This document shows positions 22,145-32,327 of a stretch of DNA of 64,000 bases, piece by piece. The DNA is taken from NCBI GenBank assembly GCA_964035575.1, contig OZ037843.1, positions 930,001 through 994,000 on the forward strand, written 5' to 3'. The translations under genes and the position numbers were made by a program. Source of the stretch: Rhynchopus sp. YZ270_cl-10. Lineage: Eukaryota > Euglenozoa > Diplonemea > Diplonemida > Diplonemidae. Positions within the stretch are counted from its first letter, which is position 1. Each line of letters begins with the position of its first letter. The notes beneath the pieces were generated by a model, which did not search any database, was not told the DNA's origin, and saw nothing but the letters and a program-made list of their open reading frames with translations.

Positions 22145-24277
22145 ATGGTACGAGCTGTACGCGAATGGCTGGAACGGGTATTATCGCTGAATGGAGAGGC
22201 AACTGAGACAGAGCGCAGCCAGCGTGTCGTGATGTTGTGCGTTCTGGCACTTGGCATCGTTCTTGAGATGCTTCTGCTCTCGGTGTTCCTCAATGTGATT
22301 GAAGACTATCCAGTACATTCTGCCGCAATGTGTCTGTTGATCTTGATCAGCACCATGACCTTGCTTCGCTTGGTTTTCGGTTATCGCCTTGAGATGTGGT
22401 ATATCACTACAATGGTCTGTCTTTTCGGTGTAATCAGTCTTATGATGGATCTTTCTGCACGCACCGTTGCCCGTGTGGTGTGGCCGTTGTTTATTGTGGT
22501 GGGAGATCTTATGTTGGTGATGCGGGTGGATTCCTATATTACGACCGGGTATGTTGTCTCGGTGGTGGTCTGGCTTTTTGTGGTTTATGCAGAGACTGTG
22601 ACAAGGTTTGGGTTGTTCGATGTGCCTGGGTTGGTGTCGCAGGAGCTAAGGAGGAATGGGGTGAGAGAAGGGTCGGGGTGTGTGGAGCTCCCCTGTGCGA
22701 CCAAATGGAACTACAGTATAGTCGATTTGTTGACAGCGTTGGTAGTGTTTCTGGTAGATTTTATCGCGACGCGGGCCTTTGCAAGGCAGGTTCTTGCAGA
22801 GCAAGGAGTCATGCAGCATACCATTGCAACGGTCCAAGAGGTAACCCGTCTCCTTGCACGGTACGATGTTGATGGTGTATCCCGCATGCTTGCGGACACA
22901 GAGCTGCCTCCGGTGATGCAAGAAACGCTGCACCAAATGGAAGGGAACCTCCGCCGTTACCGTCCCTACCTCCCCGCAGCGCTGTTTGAGGAGGAGGCTG
23001 AAGTAACCGAGAAGGCTGCGGCCACAACCTCAGTGGCGCCTTCAAGGGATGGTGAGGTGGCAACAATTGTGTTCACAGACATCCGTGCCTCGACGTCGAT
23101 ATGGGAGTGTGCACCGGATGGGATGCGTGCTGGATTGAAGATACACAACCGTGTGATGCGTGAGGTGATGCAGATGTTTGGTGGGTACGAAGTGAAGACG
23201 ATAGGTGACGCCTTCATGATTGCCTTTGAAACAACAGCAGACGGGGTGGACTTTGCCCTGTGCGCGCATGAGAAGCTGCTCGCAGCAGACTGGCCTGCGT
23301 CGTTGCTTGAGGTCCCCATCTGCGCACCACATGACTCTCTGTGGGGTGGCCTCACTGTGCGCATTGGTGTCAACACCGGCCCTGTCGCGATCGAACAGAA
23401 CACACTCACTGGACGGACAGACTACTTCGGACACACTGTCAACGTTGCATCACGCCTTGAGAGCACATGCACGCCTGGAGCTGTTGCTGTTCCCTCTGAC
23501 CTGTGGACGTCTGACTGCGGCACATGCAGTGGTGTTGAGGGTATGTCTGAGGCGCTAGACCTGAAGGGTGTGACTGGTGCCATTTTTGTGTGCCCCGTAT
23601 GGCCTGTGTCGCTTGTGGGGCGGAAGCACCGTCGGCTTGACTCTTTAGCACCTGCATCGACGGACTCGCGGCAGCACCTGACGCCTTGCGCAAGCTACTC
23701 AGCAAGCGTCGCCCCCGAGACCGCACCCCCTATGCTCGGCCAGGTGTTGGGCACCATCGGCGTGGCCGAGCTTGCTGCCATCGACAAAGGCACCTTTGCA
23801 CTGCACTGCATCAACGCCGGCCTTTCAACTCTCACTGCCGTACTGGACCAGAGTGGCGGCAGCCTTGTCACGCTCCTTGGAAACTGCGTCTGCGTGTCGT
23901 GGAACGTGACCCGCTCTGCCCCTGCACACATGGAGAACGCGATCCGCTTTGCACAACGCATGGGAACAACCACAGCGCTAGAAGGCCTGGGCCTCGCAAG
24001 CGGGCCTGTGCAGCATGGTGATGTGGGGGCACGCAGGCAGCGCTTTGTGACGGTGATGGGGACAACTGTGCGCCGGAGCTGGACGCTGTGCGAAGAGGCT
24101 GTGCACGAAGGGGTGTGCCTCTACGAGCCCCCCGTGGGTACTGTCTTCCCCACCTCCCTGGCTAGCGATCTTGAGACGGATGAGCGTCGGATTGGTGTAT
24201 ACAAAGTTTTTGAACCCTTCCCCGACAACGAGACGCGCCAGCAAGAGACACCAGCAGGCAACAAAGAACATTTTTGA
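22145..24277 (+). CDS. Membrane adenylate cyclase with tandem cyclase domains
   Basis: The product has 710 residues. About six membrane helices (30-50, 58-78, 86-103, 111-127, 134-150, 190-208) precede a helical linker with YRPYLP (about 272-277). The first class III domain (305-485) has the catalytic set: metal Asp312 (FTDI) and Asp355 (VKTIGDAFM), adenine-specifying Lys351 and Asp426 (TDYFG), Asn433 and Arg437 (TVNVASRLE). It should convert ATP to cAMP. A second domain (about 545-665) is degenerate: GN replaces GD and the Asn/Arg pair is missing. Two domains on one chain could pair like the C1/C2 halves of animal enzymes. The N-terminal WLERVLSLNG matches the ERALSLDG start of the paralogues, which fixes this ATG; upstream in-frame sequence has no ATG and looks like leader. 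This is the only clearly catalytic member in the window. Confidence 0.9.
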   Translation: MVRAVREWLERVLSLNGEATETERSQRVVMLCVLALGIVLEMLLLSVFLNVIEDYPVHSAAMCLLILISTMTLLRLVFGYRLEMWYITTMVCLFGVISLMMDLSARTVARVVWPLFIVVGDLMLVMRVDSYITTGYVVSVVVWLFVVYAETVTRFGLFDVPGLVSQELRRNGVREGSGCVELPCATKWNYSIVDLLTALVVFLVDFIATRAFARQVLAEQGVMQHTIATVQEVTRLLARYDVDGVSRMLADTELPPVMQETLHQMEGNLRRYRPYLPAALFEEEAEVTEKAAATTSVAPSRDGEVATIVFTDIRASTSIWECAPDGMRAGLKIHNRVMREVMQMFGGYEVKTIGDAFMIAFETTADGVDFALCAHEKLLAADWPASLLEVPICAPHDSLWGGLTVRIGVNTGPVAIEQNTLTGRTDYFGHTVNVASRLESTCTPGAVAVPSDLWTSDCGTCSGVEGMSEALDLKGVTGAIFVCPVWPVSLVGRKHRRLDSLAPASTDSRQHLTPCASYSASVAPETAPPMLGQVLGTIGVAELAAIDKGTFALHCINAGLSTLTAVLDQSGGSLVTLLGNCVCVSWNVTRSAPAHMENAIRFAQRMGTTTALEGLGLASGPVQHGDVGARRQRFVTVMGTTVRRSWTLCEEAVHEGVCLYEPPVGTVFPTSLASDLETDERRIGVYKVFEPFPDNETRQQETPAGNKEHF

Positions 24278-24658
24278 GATAAAACAGAGGGGAAAAAGAG
24301 AAAAATAAACCGAACTATATGATCGCCAACTGATGATTAGCTTGATAAAAGAACGCGAAAAAAAATGACAAAAAAAGAAGAGAAAAAAAAAATCGCAGCC
24401 CTCTACAGGTTGTCAAAAGATCTGTGTGGCGCAAAGTGAATCAAAAGGAAATAAATGCCGTTTTTTTTCAAATCATCTGAACGTTGGCTTTCATCGGTTT
24501 CTACATCACACTATTGTGTCAGGGGAGGGGGGACTACCTTCGCCGTACGTTGCCCTTTCACAAGGGTAAAACCTCGGTGGATCTGAACATGAATGAATAA
24601 GGCACGGTGCAGAAAAAAGTTGATGGGGACAGCGCACACGTGAGCAAATACATTTTAC

Positions 24659-25420
24659 TAAACCCCCCCCCGCATAAGGTTTACATCCAATAAGGTTTAC
24701 GAACCGCATAAGGTTCACGAACCCGTCTAAGGTTTACGTCCCGCATAAGGTTTACCAAGACTTATTTAATTTTGAAAAGTGGATTTTTTTTTGAAAAAAA
24801 TATGGAATTTTCGTTGGCATCTGGTCAAAACGTGGTCGCTAGCCCGGGGGCTCCGGCGAAAAGTCAAAAATTCACTTCGATCACGAACCCGTCAACCCAC
24901 AAACGAACGTGTTGAAGGACCTTGAGATAAGAGTCTTGCACCCTCTATTCTATTATTGGCGGCCACACTGCCTATTGGAACAGCTGGAGTGGAGAATGTG
25001 TTTTCTCATGAAATTAGTCAAGACTCGCTTGCAAGCTACGATGCACGACGAAAAACTCGAGGACACTATGTACACAGCCCTCGAACACCCCTTCAACGAT
25101 GACACCGGTATGGACAAAGCAATCTCGAGATCGAGGTGGATGCATTTAGGAATAACTCCAGCCAGTGTGGAAAACGTAGACGGAAGAACAAGTGCAGCTA
25201 GGTGCTGCCTATTCGAAACATACAAGAAATAATGTTACGTGTTCGTGCAATGAGAGGGGGCAGGTCTTACTTTAATAAAAAGAGATGTCCTCGTAAACCT
25301 TATGCGGAACTACTTTCCGTCCCGTTAAGGTTTACGAAGGAACTAAAACCCGTGTAAGGTTTACGAACCCGTTAGTATTTACCAATAATGTATGTAAACC
25401 TTATGCGGGAGGGGGGTTTA
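24659..25420. mobile_element. Non-autonomous hAT-like relic with subterminal repeats
   Basis: TAAACCCCC...GCATAAGGTTTACAT at 24659-24686 is inverted at 25393-25420. The motif AAGGTTTAC recurs about five times inside the left end and four times inside the right, the subterminal-repeat layout typical of hAT transposase binding sites. It carries only a tail fragment of a transposase. I could not find a clean target duplication. Positions 24278-24658 hold AATAAA motifs and no gene. Confidence 0.6.
24990..25232 (+). pseudogene. hAT-type transposase C-terminal fragment inside the relic
   Basis: Reads MKLVKTRLQATMHDEKLEDT then ALEHP, resembling the hAT dimerisation segment and the fragment at 12193. 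No catalytic core is present. Upstream open sequence from 24909 does not look related. Confidence 0.5.
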
Positions 25421-25505
25421 ATATTATTAGGAACTTAGGAAATGGACCCAATAGGATAGCAAATTTACATTTGTTTTTGTTTTTGTTTTTTTTTGCCTAT
25501 ATGGG

Positions 25506-25788
25506 CATACATGTTGGTACGTACGTAAAACGCGCAAAAATAATAAAAAAACGCGCAAAATAATCAAAAAATGTTTTTAATAAAAAACGTCACAAAAACG
25601 TAACAAAAACGCGCAAAAAAACGTACTAAAACGTACCAAAAACACAGAGCAAAAATATTATTTTTGCTGTAATGTTGTATTAAAAAGTGATTATTTTGAT
25701 TATTTTTGAAAAACGTAGTACGTTTTTGTGTTTTTTGTACGTTTTTTGCGCGTTTTTTGCGCGTTTTACGTACGTACCAACATGTATG
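25506..25788. mobile_element. MITE with perfect 30-bp TIRs and ACGCGCAAAA interior
   Basis: CATACATGTTGGTACGTACG plus TAAAACGCGC at the left is exactly inverted at the right. TATGGG flanks both sides (25500-25505 and 25789-25794). The interior repeats AACGCGCAAAA-like units. Non-coding. Confidence 0.75.
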
Positions 25789-26214
25789 TATGGGTCAATC
25801 TAAACCCCCCTTTTTCAAACAAAAAAAAATTCCCTGTGCACGTTTAAGAAAGGCAACTTCCTATCAAGCCCGCCGACTCCATTTTCTTGGAGCTTCCAGG
25901 ACCGTGCATTGCTCCGTTCCCTCAAAGGAAGGGTAAAAAAGGTTTTCAAAAAAAGGGGGGGGAAAAAACGAGAATAAAATCAGCGATTTTTGGGGGGGAA
26001 ACGAGAATAAGGAACAGCCCTGTGCCAAAACCACGTTTTGGTGAGGGCTGGGTGCTGGTGCTGGCTATCTAAAACCCTTGCACACAACCACGCGAAAAAC
26101 CAAAAAAAAAGGGGGTTTCCCACATATTTCCTCTTTACTGCACCCCCTAATTGGTCCCCCCCGCCCCTATCTACATTACTGAACAGAGCGACACAAAAAA
26201 GAAGAAGAAGACAA

Positions 26215-27930
26215 ATGGAAGTTACGGTACATGGGTTTGATGACAACTCGTATGTGATCGAGGTGGGTGAGGATGACACAACAGAGACGATGCGGCAGAA
26301 GGTGGCGTCTGCAGTGGGGTTGGCTGAGGACAGCTTCCGCATGGGCTTCGGAGGGAAGGACGAAGGAGACGACATCATGCAGCTGAGTGCTGGTGACACA
26401 ATCATTCTCACGAAGTCGCAGAAGTTCGAAGCCATTGCAGCGCTTCGTGCGTTGGGTGAGACTGACCTGACAGCCGAGAGGTTGGAGGAGGAGGAGGATC
26501 CTGAGGTGGCGTGTTTGCTTCTGCAGGCGGAGGTTGCGACTGTCATTCCTGATGGGTTCTTGGCATATACATCGTTAACGCGACTTGATCTCAGTGCTGT
26601 GTCCTTTGTGACACAGATTGGAGACGAGTTCCTTTGGGACTGCACCTCGTTAACAAGTATTGACCTCTCTGGGTTGAGCAATGTGACGCGGATTGGAAGA
26701 GGCTTTCTTTATGCCTGCACATCTTTAACGACCCTGGATCTGACACCACTCAGCAACGTTACAAATATCGCGGGCGAATTTCTTTCCGGATGCAAAGCTT
26801 TAACTAACCTGGATCTGACAGCACTCAGCAACGTTACGGAAATTGAGAGCGACTTTCTTTTCTGCTGCGAAGCTTTAACCAACCTGGATCTGACACCACT
26901 CAAGAACGTTACGAATATCGAGAGCGACTTTCTTTCCGGATGCAAAGCTTTAACTAACCTGGATCTGACAGCACTCAGCAACGTTACGAATATCGAGAGC
27001 AGCTTTCTTTGCCACTGCGAAGCTTTAACCAACCTGGATCTGACACCACTCAAGAACGTTACGAATATCGAGAGCGAATTTCTTTCGAAGTGCGAAGCTT
27101 TAACGACCCTGGATCTGACACCGCTCAGCAACGTTACGAATATCGAGAGCGACTTTCTTCACGGCTGTGAAGCTTTAACCAACCTTGATCTGACACCACT
27201 CAAGAAGGTTACGAAGATTCAGAGAGGCTTTCTTTCCCGCTGCGAAGCTTTAACGACCCTGGATCTGACACCACTCAGCAACGTTACGAATATCGAGAGC
27301 GACTTTCTTCACGGCTGTGAAGCTTTAACCAACCTTGATCTGACGCCACTCAGCAAGGTTACGGTGATTGAGAGCAACTTTCTTTTCTGCTGCGAAGCGT
27401 TAACCAGCCTGGATCTGACACCACTCAGCAACGTTACGAATATCGAGAGCAGCTTTCTTAGCCACTGCAAAGCTTTAACCAACCTTGATCTGACACCACT
27501 CAGCAAGGTTACGGTGATTGAGAGCGACTTTCTTCACGGCTGCGAAGCTTTAACCAACCTGAATCTCACGCCACTCAACACCGTTACGAATATCGAGAGC
27601 AACTTTCTTCACAGCTGCAAAGCTTTAACCAACCTGGATCTGATACCACTCAAGAACGTTACGGATATCGGGTACTCTTTTCTTAACCACTGCGAAGGTT
27701 TAACTACCCTTGATCTCTCGCCACTGAACGAGGTTGAGAACGTAGGTTCGTTTTTTGCTGCGCACTGCACTTCGTTGAAGAGTATTTACCTTTCCGGCTG
27801 CAGCAGTGCTGTGTCCGACAAAGTAAGGAATAGCGAGGAGCTGATCCAGCTTGTGGTTGAAGAACGTCCGAAACGCAGCAGAGACGAATCCCCCGAGCAA
27901 GCCCGCAAACGACAGAGACACGCACAATGA
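26215..27930 (+). CDS. Ubiquitin-like domain plus leucine-rich repeat protein
   Basis: The product has 571 residues. Residues 1-67 look like a ubiquitin fold (MEVTVHGF, a helix with TMRQKVASAVGL, then LSAGDTIILTKSQ). A short acidic helical bridge (about 70-105) follows. Sixteen LRR units of 25 residues (75 bp) run from about 120 to 520, with consensus LTNLDLTPLSNVTNIESDFL and a Cys near the unit end. The BspA-like unit has Leu/Ile at solenoid positions. The tail is charged (RPKRSRDESPEQARKRQRH) and could be a nuclear signal. There is no signal peptide or membrane helix, so it is probably cytosolic or nuclear. DNA identity between units is high (units 8 and 10 especially), pointing to recent expansion. 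The start follows a GAAGAAGAAG leader with CAG at 26184-26186; an upstream in-frame ATG lies in UTR-like sequence. Confidence 0.85.
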   Translation: MEVTVHGFDDNSYVIEVGEDDTTETMRQKVASAVGLAEDSFRMGFGGKDEGDDIMQLSAGDTIILTKSQKFEAIAALRALGETDLTAERLEEEEDPEVACLLLQAEVATVIPDGFLAYTSLTRLDLSAVSFVTQIGDEFLWDCTSLTSIDLSGLSNVTRIGRGFLYACTSLTTLDLTPLSNVTNIAGEFLSGCKALTNLDLTALSNVTEIESDFLFCCEALTNLDLTPLKNVTNIESDFLSGCKALTNLDLTALSNVTNIESSFLCHCEALTNLDLTPLKNVTNIESEFLSKCEALTTLDLTPLSNVTNIESDFLHGCEALTNLDLTPLKKVTKIQRGFLSRCEALTTLDLTPLSNVTNIESDFLHGCEALTNLDLTPLSKVTVIESNFLFCCEALTSLDLTPLSNVTNIESSFLSHCKALTNLDLTPLSKVTVIESDFLHGCEALTNLNLTPLNTVTNIESNFLHSCKALTNLDLIPLKNVTDIGYSFLNHCEGLTTLDLSPLNEVENVGSFFAAHCTSLKSIYLSGCSSAVSDKVRNSEELIQLVVEERPKRSRDESPEQARKRQRHAQ

Positions 27931-28446
27931 CGACATGGTGTGCTGGGAGGGGATAAAGGGAAGGGCGAGAAGAGCAGGAAGGGGGGTAGGGAAGGGCCGG
28001 TAGACACTGCCTCGTCTACTCGCCTCCACAAACTTTGCAAACAAAAAAGACACAAAAAAACATAGGCACAAAGCTGGGAAAGGGGTTGAGGGACAGGATA
28101 GGGATAAAGTCTGCCTAGATTAGAAGCGGACCTGTGTTCAGGCCGCCAGTGTCCAGCCGGGTCGTGCTTGACTTCGAGAACAGCTCTGGGCCAAGGAGGT
28201 CCTCGGTGTCGTCAGCCAGCACCCTTTCAAGAATTAAAAGACGCCAAACAAAGAAAACAAGCCACCCTCAACTTTTCTTTCTACCCCTTGAAATCTTTGC
28301 ACCTCAAATCTTTGCTTCTCACTCTTTCCCTTACAACCCCACCACCATCATAATAGAATCCCTCACAACCACTGACCCATTCTACTCTTCAACCCCCCAC
28401 CCCACCAGGGACATACGAACACAACACAAATCCACACACCACCACA
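27931..28446. other. Spacer and pyrimidine-rich leader
   Basis: No gene seen. From 28250 it is C/T-rich, with CAG at 28406-28408, 39 nt before the next ATG. Confidence 0.5.
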
Positions 28447-30747
28447 ATGCGCGCAGCTCTTGCTGTGCTCTCTGGGGTTGCCGCCTCGTGCGCGACCCTC
28501 CCTCCCACTACGGTGCCTAACATGAACGGCGAGTACGTTCTCTCCGCCACCCCGCAGAGCGAAGGCACGCAGGAGAAGTTCCCTCTGAACTTCAAGGACT
28601 ACCCGAACGGGGTCGAGCACTTTGATGTGTACAGCCCGGTTGTGACCTCGCTGTACAGCCAGGTTTATTGGACGGGGATGCCTCCGATTGACCTTCCCGA
28701 GGAGATTGTAAAGAAGTACGCTGGAAAGGGCATGGCGGTTGTGGGCTTTGAATGCAACCAGATGCGTAACACCAGCAACGGAGGGGAGGAGGAGGTTCCT
28801 ATTAACGTTGCCTACAACCACCACTTTGAAAGCACCATGACTGGCGCGAAGTCGCGCTTTGAGAAGATGGAGTTCAATGGAGCAGACGACCCACGCCGCC
28901 TAGCAATCCAAGCAAAGATGGGAGGCCACGGCATTCCCGTGCACACTTACTACAAGGTACACGACCTCGCACCAGGCAACAGCATCCCCACTTCTGCTTC
29001 CTTCGGTGCTGCTAATGGAGGTGAGTACCGCAAAAGCTTTCACGGATACGCACCGGGCTACGTTCAGGTAATCGAATCCCCAGAAAAGTACCAATTCACC
29101 CCGATGCAGATCGACACCTGGAACCGCGATAAAATGAATGTGTCTGGAGGGCCCTTTGTGTCTGGTCCGGTACCGCGGAACTCTCTTGCGCCCACCGAAG
29201 GGCCCGATGCGCTCTATTCAGGTCTGCTTGAATGTCCGGTCACTACGAGGATTTCGAAGGAGTTGGATATGGGATACACCACGCAGGCAAGCGGAAGCTG
29301 CGCCAATGCGATCGGAAGCATGGAGGAGTGTCTCGGTGCAGCGAAGAACACTTTGGGTGGTGTCTCGACGAACTACACATCATCTGAGGTCAACGATGCA
29401 TCGCGCCCCTCTGGATGCAGCGCCACCTCCGACGCGACGGACCCAACATTGATCCACGTTGTTTTCAACAAAGCTACCTCCGGCGCTGCATGCAGTGACG
29501 GCAATGGTGTGACCCACGGTGCCACCCAATCTCTTGTCCGTGTTGAGGTGGGTATCGACACTGCAAAGGATTTGGTCACCATCACTTTGACTGGACCGAG
29601 CGCAGTGTGGTTCGGTACAGGATTCAATGCTTCCGCAATGAAGGATTCCCCCTGGGCAATCATCGTCGACGGAACCGGGAATGTCACAGAACGGAAACTT
29701 CAGGACCAAAACCCTGGCACCCAGCTGCCAGACTCTGTGACCGTTCTCTCCTCCACCGTTGCAGGGGATCTCCGCACCGTTGTCGTGACCCGCCCACTCA
29801 TCGGCAAAACCGCAGATTACTATACTTTCAACACTGCAACAGACGGTTCGCTGTCTTTCATTAATGCAATTGGAAGTACCCCGACGTTGTCATACCATAA
29901 GGAAAAAACCCCAAGCAGCCTTGCAGTTCTTCCGGGTAACGTTGGCATGTGTTTGTGTGCGTCCAAGCCGATTCCCTTTGGGCAGGGTGCAGGAAAGCTT
30001 GTGTACACCCAAACCAAGCAGGCAGCGGACACAGGGGTGGGGACCATCACCTTCAACAACAGATGCGACCCTGCCCCGCGGACGGACCTGCTCTGGCAGA
30101 AGAACCCGACCTGCGATTTGCGGACCTACGTTGGGGGGCAGATTGCATGCCATCATATGTTCTCCCTCCTCGACGCGGATCAGGACATTCCATGGACTGA
30201 CCAGCCTCTTCAATACCGCCTCAAATTCCGCTTCTGGGTGCAGCCATACGACCCTGACTACCACCACATCGTCAAGCGTGTCACCTGGGGGATTGCATCG
30301 CCCGTTGAGTATGACGTTCCAAAATGCGACGAAACAATCCCGAACTGCACACGCACGGAGGACGGAAACTGGGTGCACACCATCAAGGGTACGTACAAAG
30401 GGGAAGGGTCGTTGTCAGCTGCGCACTTTCATTGCCACGCCCCGACGTGTCTGTCGATGGCGATGTACAGATGCCCGTTGGGTGCGGACGACTGCGATGC
30501 CACCACCGGAACGCTCCTCTGTGAACAGCGCCCACTCTACGGAGGCTCCGGCAAGGTCGGCGATGGGTTCAACGAGAAAGGCTTCATCGCGCAGCCACCC
30601 TGCCTCTGGGGGGACGAGGCCCACGGTCTGCAGGCCCCTGTCAACGTATCCGGGTACATGCTTCACACAGTGAAGACAAGCAATGCAACATACGGGCACC
30701 ACGGAGAGATGGCGTGGCAGCAGATGTTCATCCTCCCCGATGCATGA
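28447..30747 (+). CDS. Secreted SURNod19-like protein with internal DOMON-like domain
   Basis: The product has 766 residues. An N-terminal signal peptide (MRAALAVLSGVAASCA) is followed by an N-glycosylation-rich ectodomain with no later membrane helix, so it is probably secreted or in an endomembrane lumen. Residues about 60-240 carry VYWTGMPPIDLPEEIV and NVAYNHHF. About 330-490 resemble a DOMON beta sandwich (WFGTGFNASAM, PWAIIVDG, YYTFN). The C-terminal part has NPTCDLRTYVGG, ACHHMFSLLDADQ, WTDQPLQY and HFHCHAPTCLSM, His/Cys motifs I associate with the stress-up-regulated Nod19 family of algae, oomycetes and plants. The paired His motifs might bind metal or haem; that is inference. The enzymatic role is unknown. 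The start is the first ATG after a CAG-ended pyrimidine leader and opens the signal peptide. Confidence 0.8.
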   Translation: MRAALAVLSGVAASCATLPPTTVPNMNGEYVLSATPQSEGTQEKFPLNFKDYPNGVEHFDVYSPVVTSLYSQVYWTGMPPIDLPEEIVKKYAGKGMAVVGFECNQMRNTSNGGEEEVPINVAYNHHFESTMTGAKSRFEKMEFNGADDPRRLAIQAKMGGHGIPVHTYYKVHDLAPGNSIPTSASFGAANGGEYRKSFHGYAPGYVQVIESPEKYQFTPMQIDTWNRDKMNVSGGPFVSGPVPRNSLAPTEGPDALYSGLLECPVTTRISKELDMGYTTQASGSCANAIGSMEECLGAAKNTLGGVSTNYTSSEVNDASRPSGCSATSDATDPTLIHVVFNKATSGAACSDGNGVTHGATQSLVRVEVGIDTAKDLVTITLTGPSAVWFGTGFNASAMKDSPWAIIVDGTGNVTERKLQDQNPGTQLPDSVTVLSSTVAGDLRTVVVTRPLIGKTADYYTFNTATDGSLSFINAIGSTPTLSYHKEKTPSSLAVLPGNVGMCLCASKPIPFGQGAGKLVYTQTKQAADTGVGTITFNNRCDPAPRTDLLWQKNPTCDLRTYVGGQIACHHMFSLLDADQDIPWTDQPLQYRLKFRFWVQPYDPDYHHIVKRVTWGIASPVEYDVPKCDETIPNCTRTEDGNWVHTIKGTYKGEGSLSAAHFHCHAPTCLSMAMYRCPLGADDCDATTGTLLCEQRPLYGGSGKVGDGFNEKGFIAQPPCLWGDEAHGLQAPVNVSGYMLHTVKTSNATYGHHGEMAWQQMFILPDA

Positions 30748-30770
30748 GCGGGGGGAAGAAAAAAAAAGAA

Positions 30771-30819
30771 AGTGGAGTTCATCCTCGGGGTGTGTCTACA
30801 CTAATACAACCAAGTTTTC
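30771..30819 (+). repeat. Short element S1 with 9-bp flanking duplication
   Basis: AGTGGAGTTCATCCTCGGGG to CAACCAAGTTTTC. AAAAAAGAA flanks it at 30762-30770 and 30820-30828. It lies 23 bp after the stop of the SURNod19-like gene. Confidence 0.7.
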
Positions 30820-30946
30820 AAAAAAGAACTTCTTTAAAATGGAAGTTTTCAAATTGAAACGGTAATATTGAGGTTTTTTTAAAACGTTTTTTTAAAAAGG
30901 TGACGTGAGGGGGCTAAGGTTCAATTTTTTTGACCAACGTCAATCT

Positions 30947-31062
30947 GTGTGACTGAGTGTGGGGTATGCGTTCAAGAATTAAACTCTTCCCCCCCCCAAA
31001 CCCCCTTTTCGTCTTGTTTTTCTTCATCCAAACGGCATGGATGCGTAATAATTTTTTTTTGG
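30947..31062 (+). repeat. Dispersed repeat D4, copy 2
   Basis: Matches 16112-16235 (GAGTGTGGGG, GCGTTCAAGAATTAAACTC, GCGTAATAATTTTTT). Positions 31063-31655 hold no recognised feature. Confidence 0.7.
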
Positions 31063-31655
31063 CCAAGAACATCAATCTGAACCTCTTTTTTTTATCTTAC
31101 GAGATCCCCCACCCCCTTCCCCACCCTCTTCCAAGTCGTGTCTGGAATGAGGAGTTTTGAAATTGAATCGCTGAGCACTTCCTGCACACAAGATGGCCCC
31201 AAACCCCTTAGATCTCGTTGCCGTTGTACGTAAACCTCCTGTTGAAGCTGCCTTGTAATTATGTTGGCAATTCACAGCACGTTTTAATTAGCATGGTGCA
31301 AGATCTTTTCAGGGGTATTTTCTTTTTTTGTGCAAAAGGGGCCTGGTCATGCTAAGGTTTGTTTGTGTGTGTATTTTGAACAAGCAAAGGGTGTAGTAGG
31401 TCCCAAGACCAGAATATTACCCCCCCCCCCACCAGTGTAAAGGTCTTAAGGCATTCGGTTCGTGTCAAAGCAAGCCCCTGCAGGCCCTTTCCCTGTGGGG
31501 CATTATACAGTGATGCATCCCATCGTTCTGCTTTTTCCCTTTTTCCCTTTTATATTTTTTTTTTTTTGTAGTGGCACAGTGCTTGCATCCGCTGATGAAA
31601 CCGGAGAGGGGTTTACGAACTTTCAACTTTTTGTTTCTTTTTTGGGGGGAGAGTC

Positions 31656-31771
31656 AGATTTATTCTACCCTATTTTGAAAAAGTTCAGACTTGCCCTAAG
31701 TTCAGATCTGCCCCTGAAAACACTTTTAGGGCAGATCTGAACTTTTTCAAAATAGGGGGTAGGGTAAATCT
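31656..31771. mobile_element. Hairpin MITE, about 116 bp
   Basis: AGATTTATTCTACCC plus TATTTTGAAAAAGTTCAGA at the left pairs with TCTGAACTTTTTCAAAATAG and GGGTAAATCT at the right. A short loop lies between. Single copy here. Confidence 0.65.
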
Positions 31772-32026
31772 TACTATGCCCCTTCTTCTTTTTTGATACA
31801 CTTTAATACAATTTACCCACCCCATCCTTCACTTTCCCCGCCATGTCAGCAAATCACATGGCTTTAGAGATTTGAATATGCCTACAGGCCCAACATTAAT
31901 GATACATGGTGTGGCTGAAATGGGGGAGTGCACAAAGTGTGCAGAAGTACGCAAGAAGTGCGAATCACCTTCAGCCACCCAAACAGGTTTCTATTTTTGT
32001 GAAGTCGCCGGAAGGACAAAAAAAAT

Positions 32027-32143
32027 ACCGTCTTTTAAAAATATGGACCAGAAAAAACATGGCCTAGAATAATCATGGACCTTTTGGGATATATTTTTTT
32101 TATGGACCAATTTTTCTGGTCCATATTTTTTCAAAAGACGGCA
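32027..32143. mobile_element. Hairpin MITE with ATGGACCAGAAAAA arms
   Basis: ACCGTCTTTTAAAAATATGG then ACCAGAAAAA pairs with TTTTTCTGGTCCATATTTTT then CAAAAGACGG. Single copy here. Confidence 0.65.
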
Positions 32144-32327
32144 TTCACTAAATAAAAACCTCGTTATTTTAGTGGCTGTAGCTTTCATGTTCAATCTCTC
32201 AGGTTTGTTTTTTTTAGATGTGTATGTAAATCATATTAGTCTTTCAACGTGTCTTTTGTTTCGCTTTGGTTTCATTTTCCTTCCACAAAGCAAACCAAAA
32301 CAAGATAAAAAAATAGACAAGGAGACA

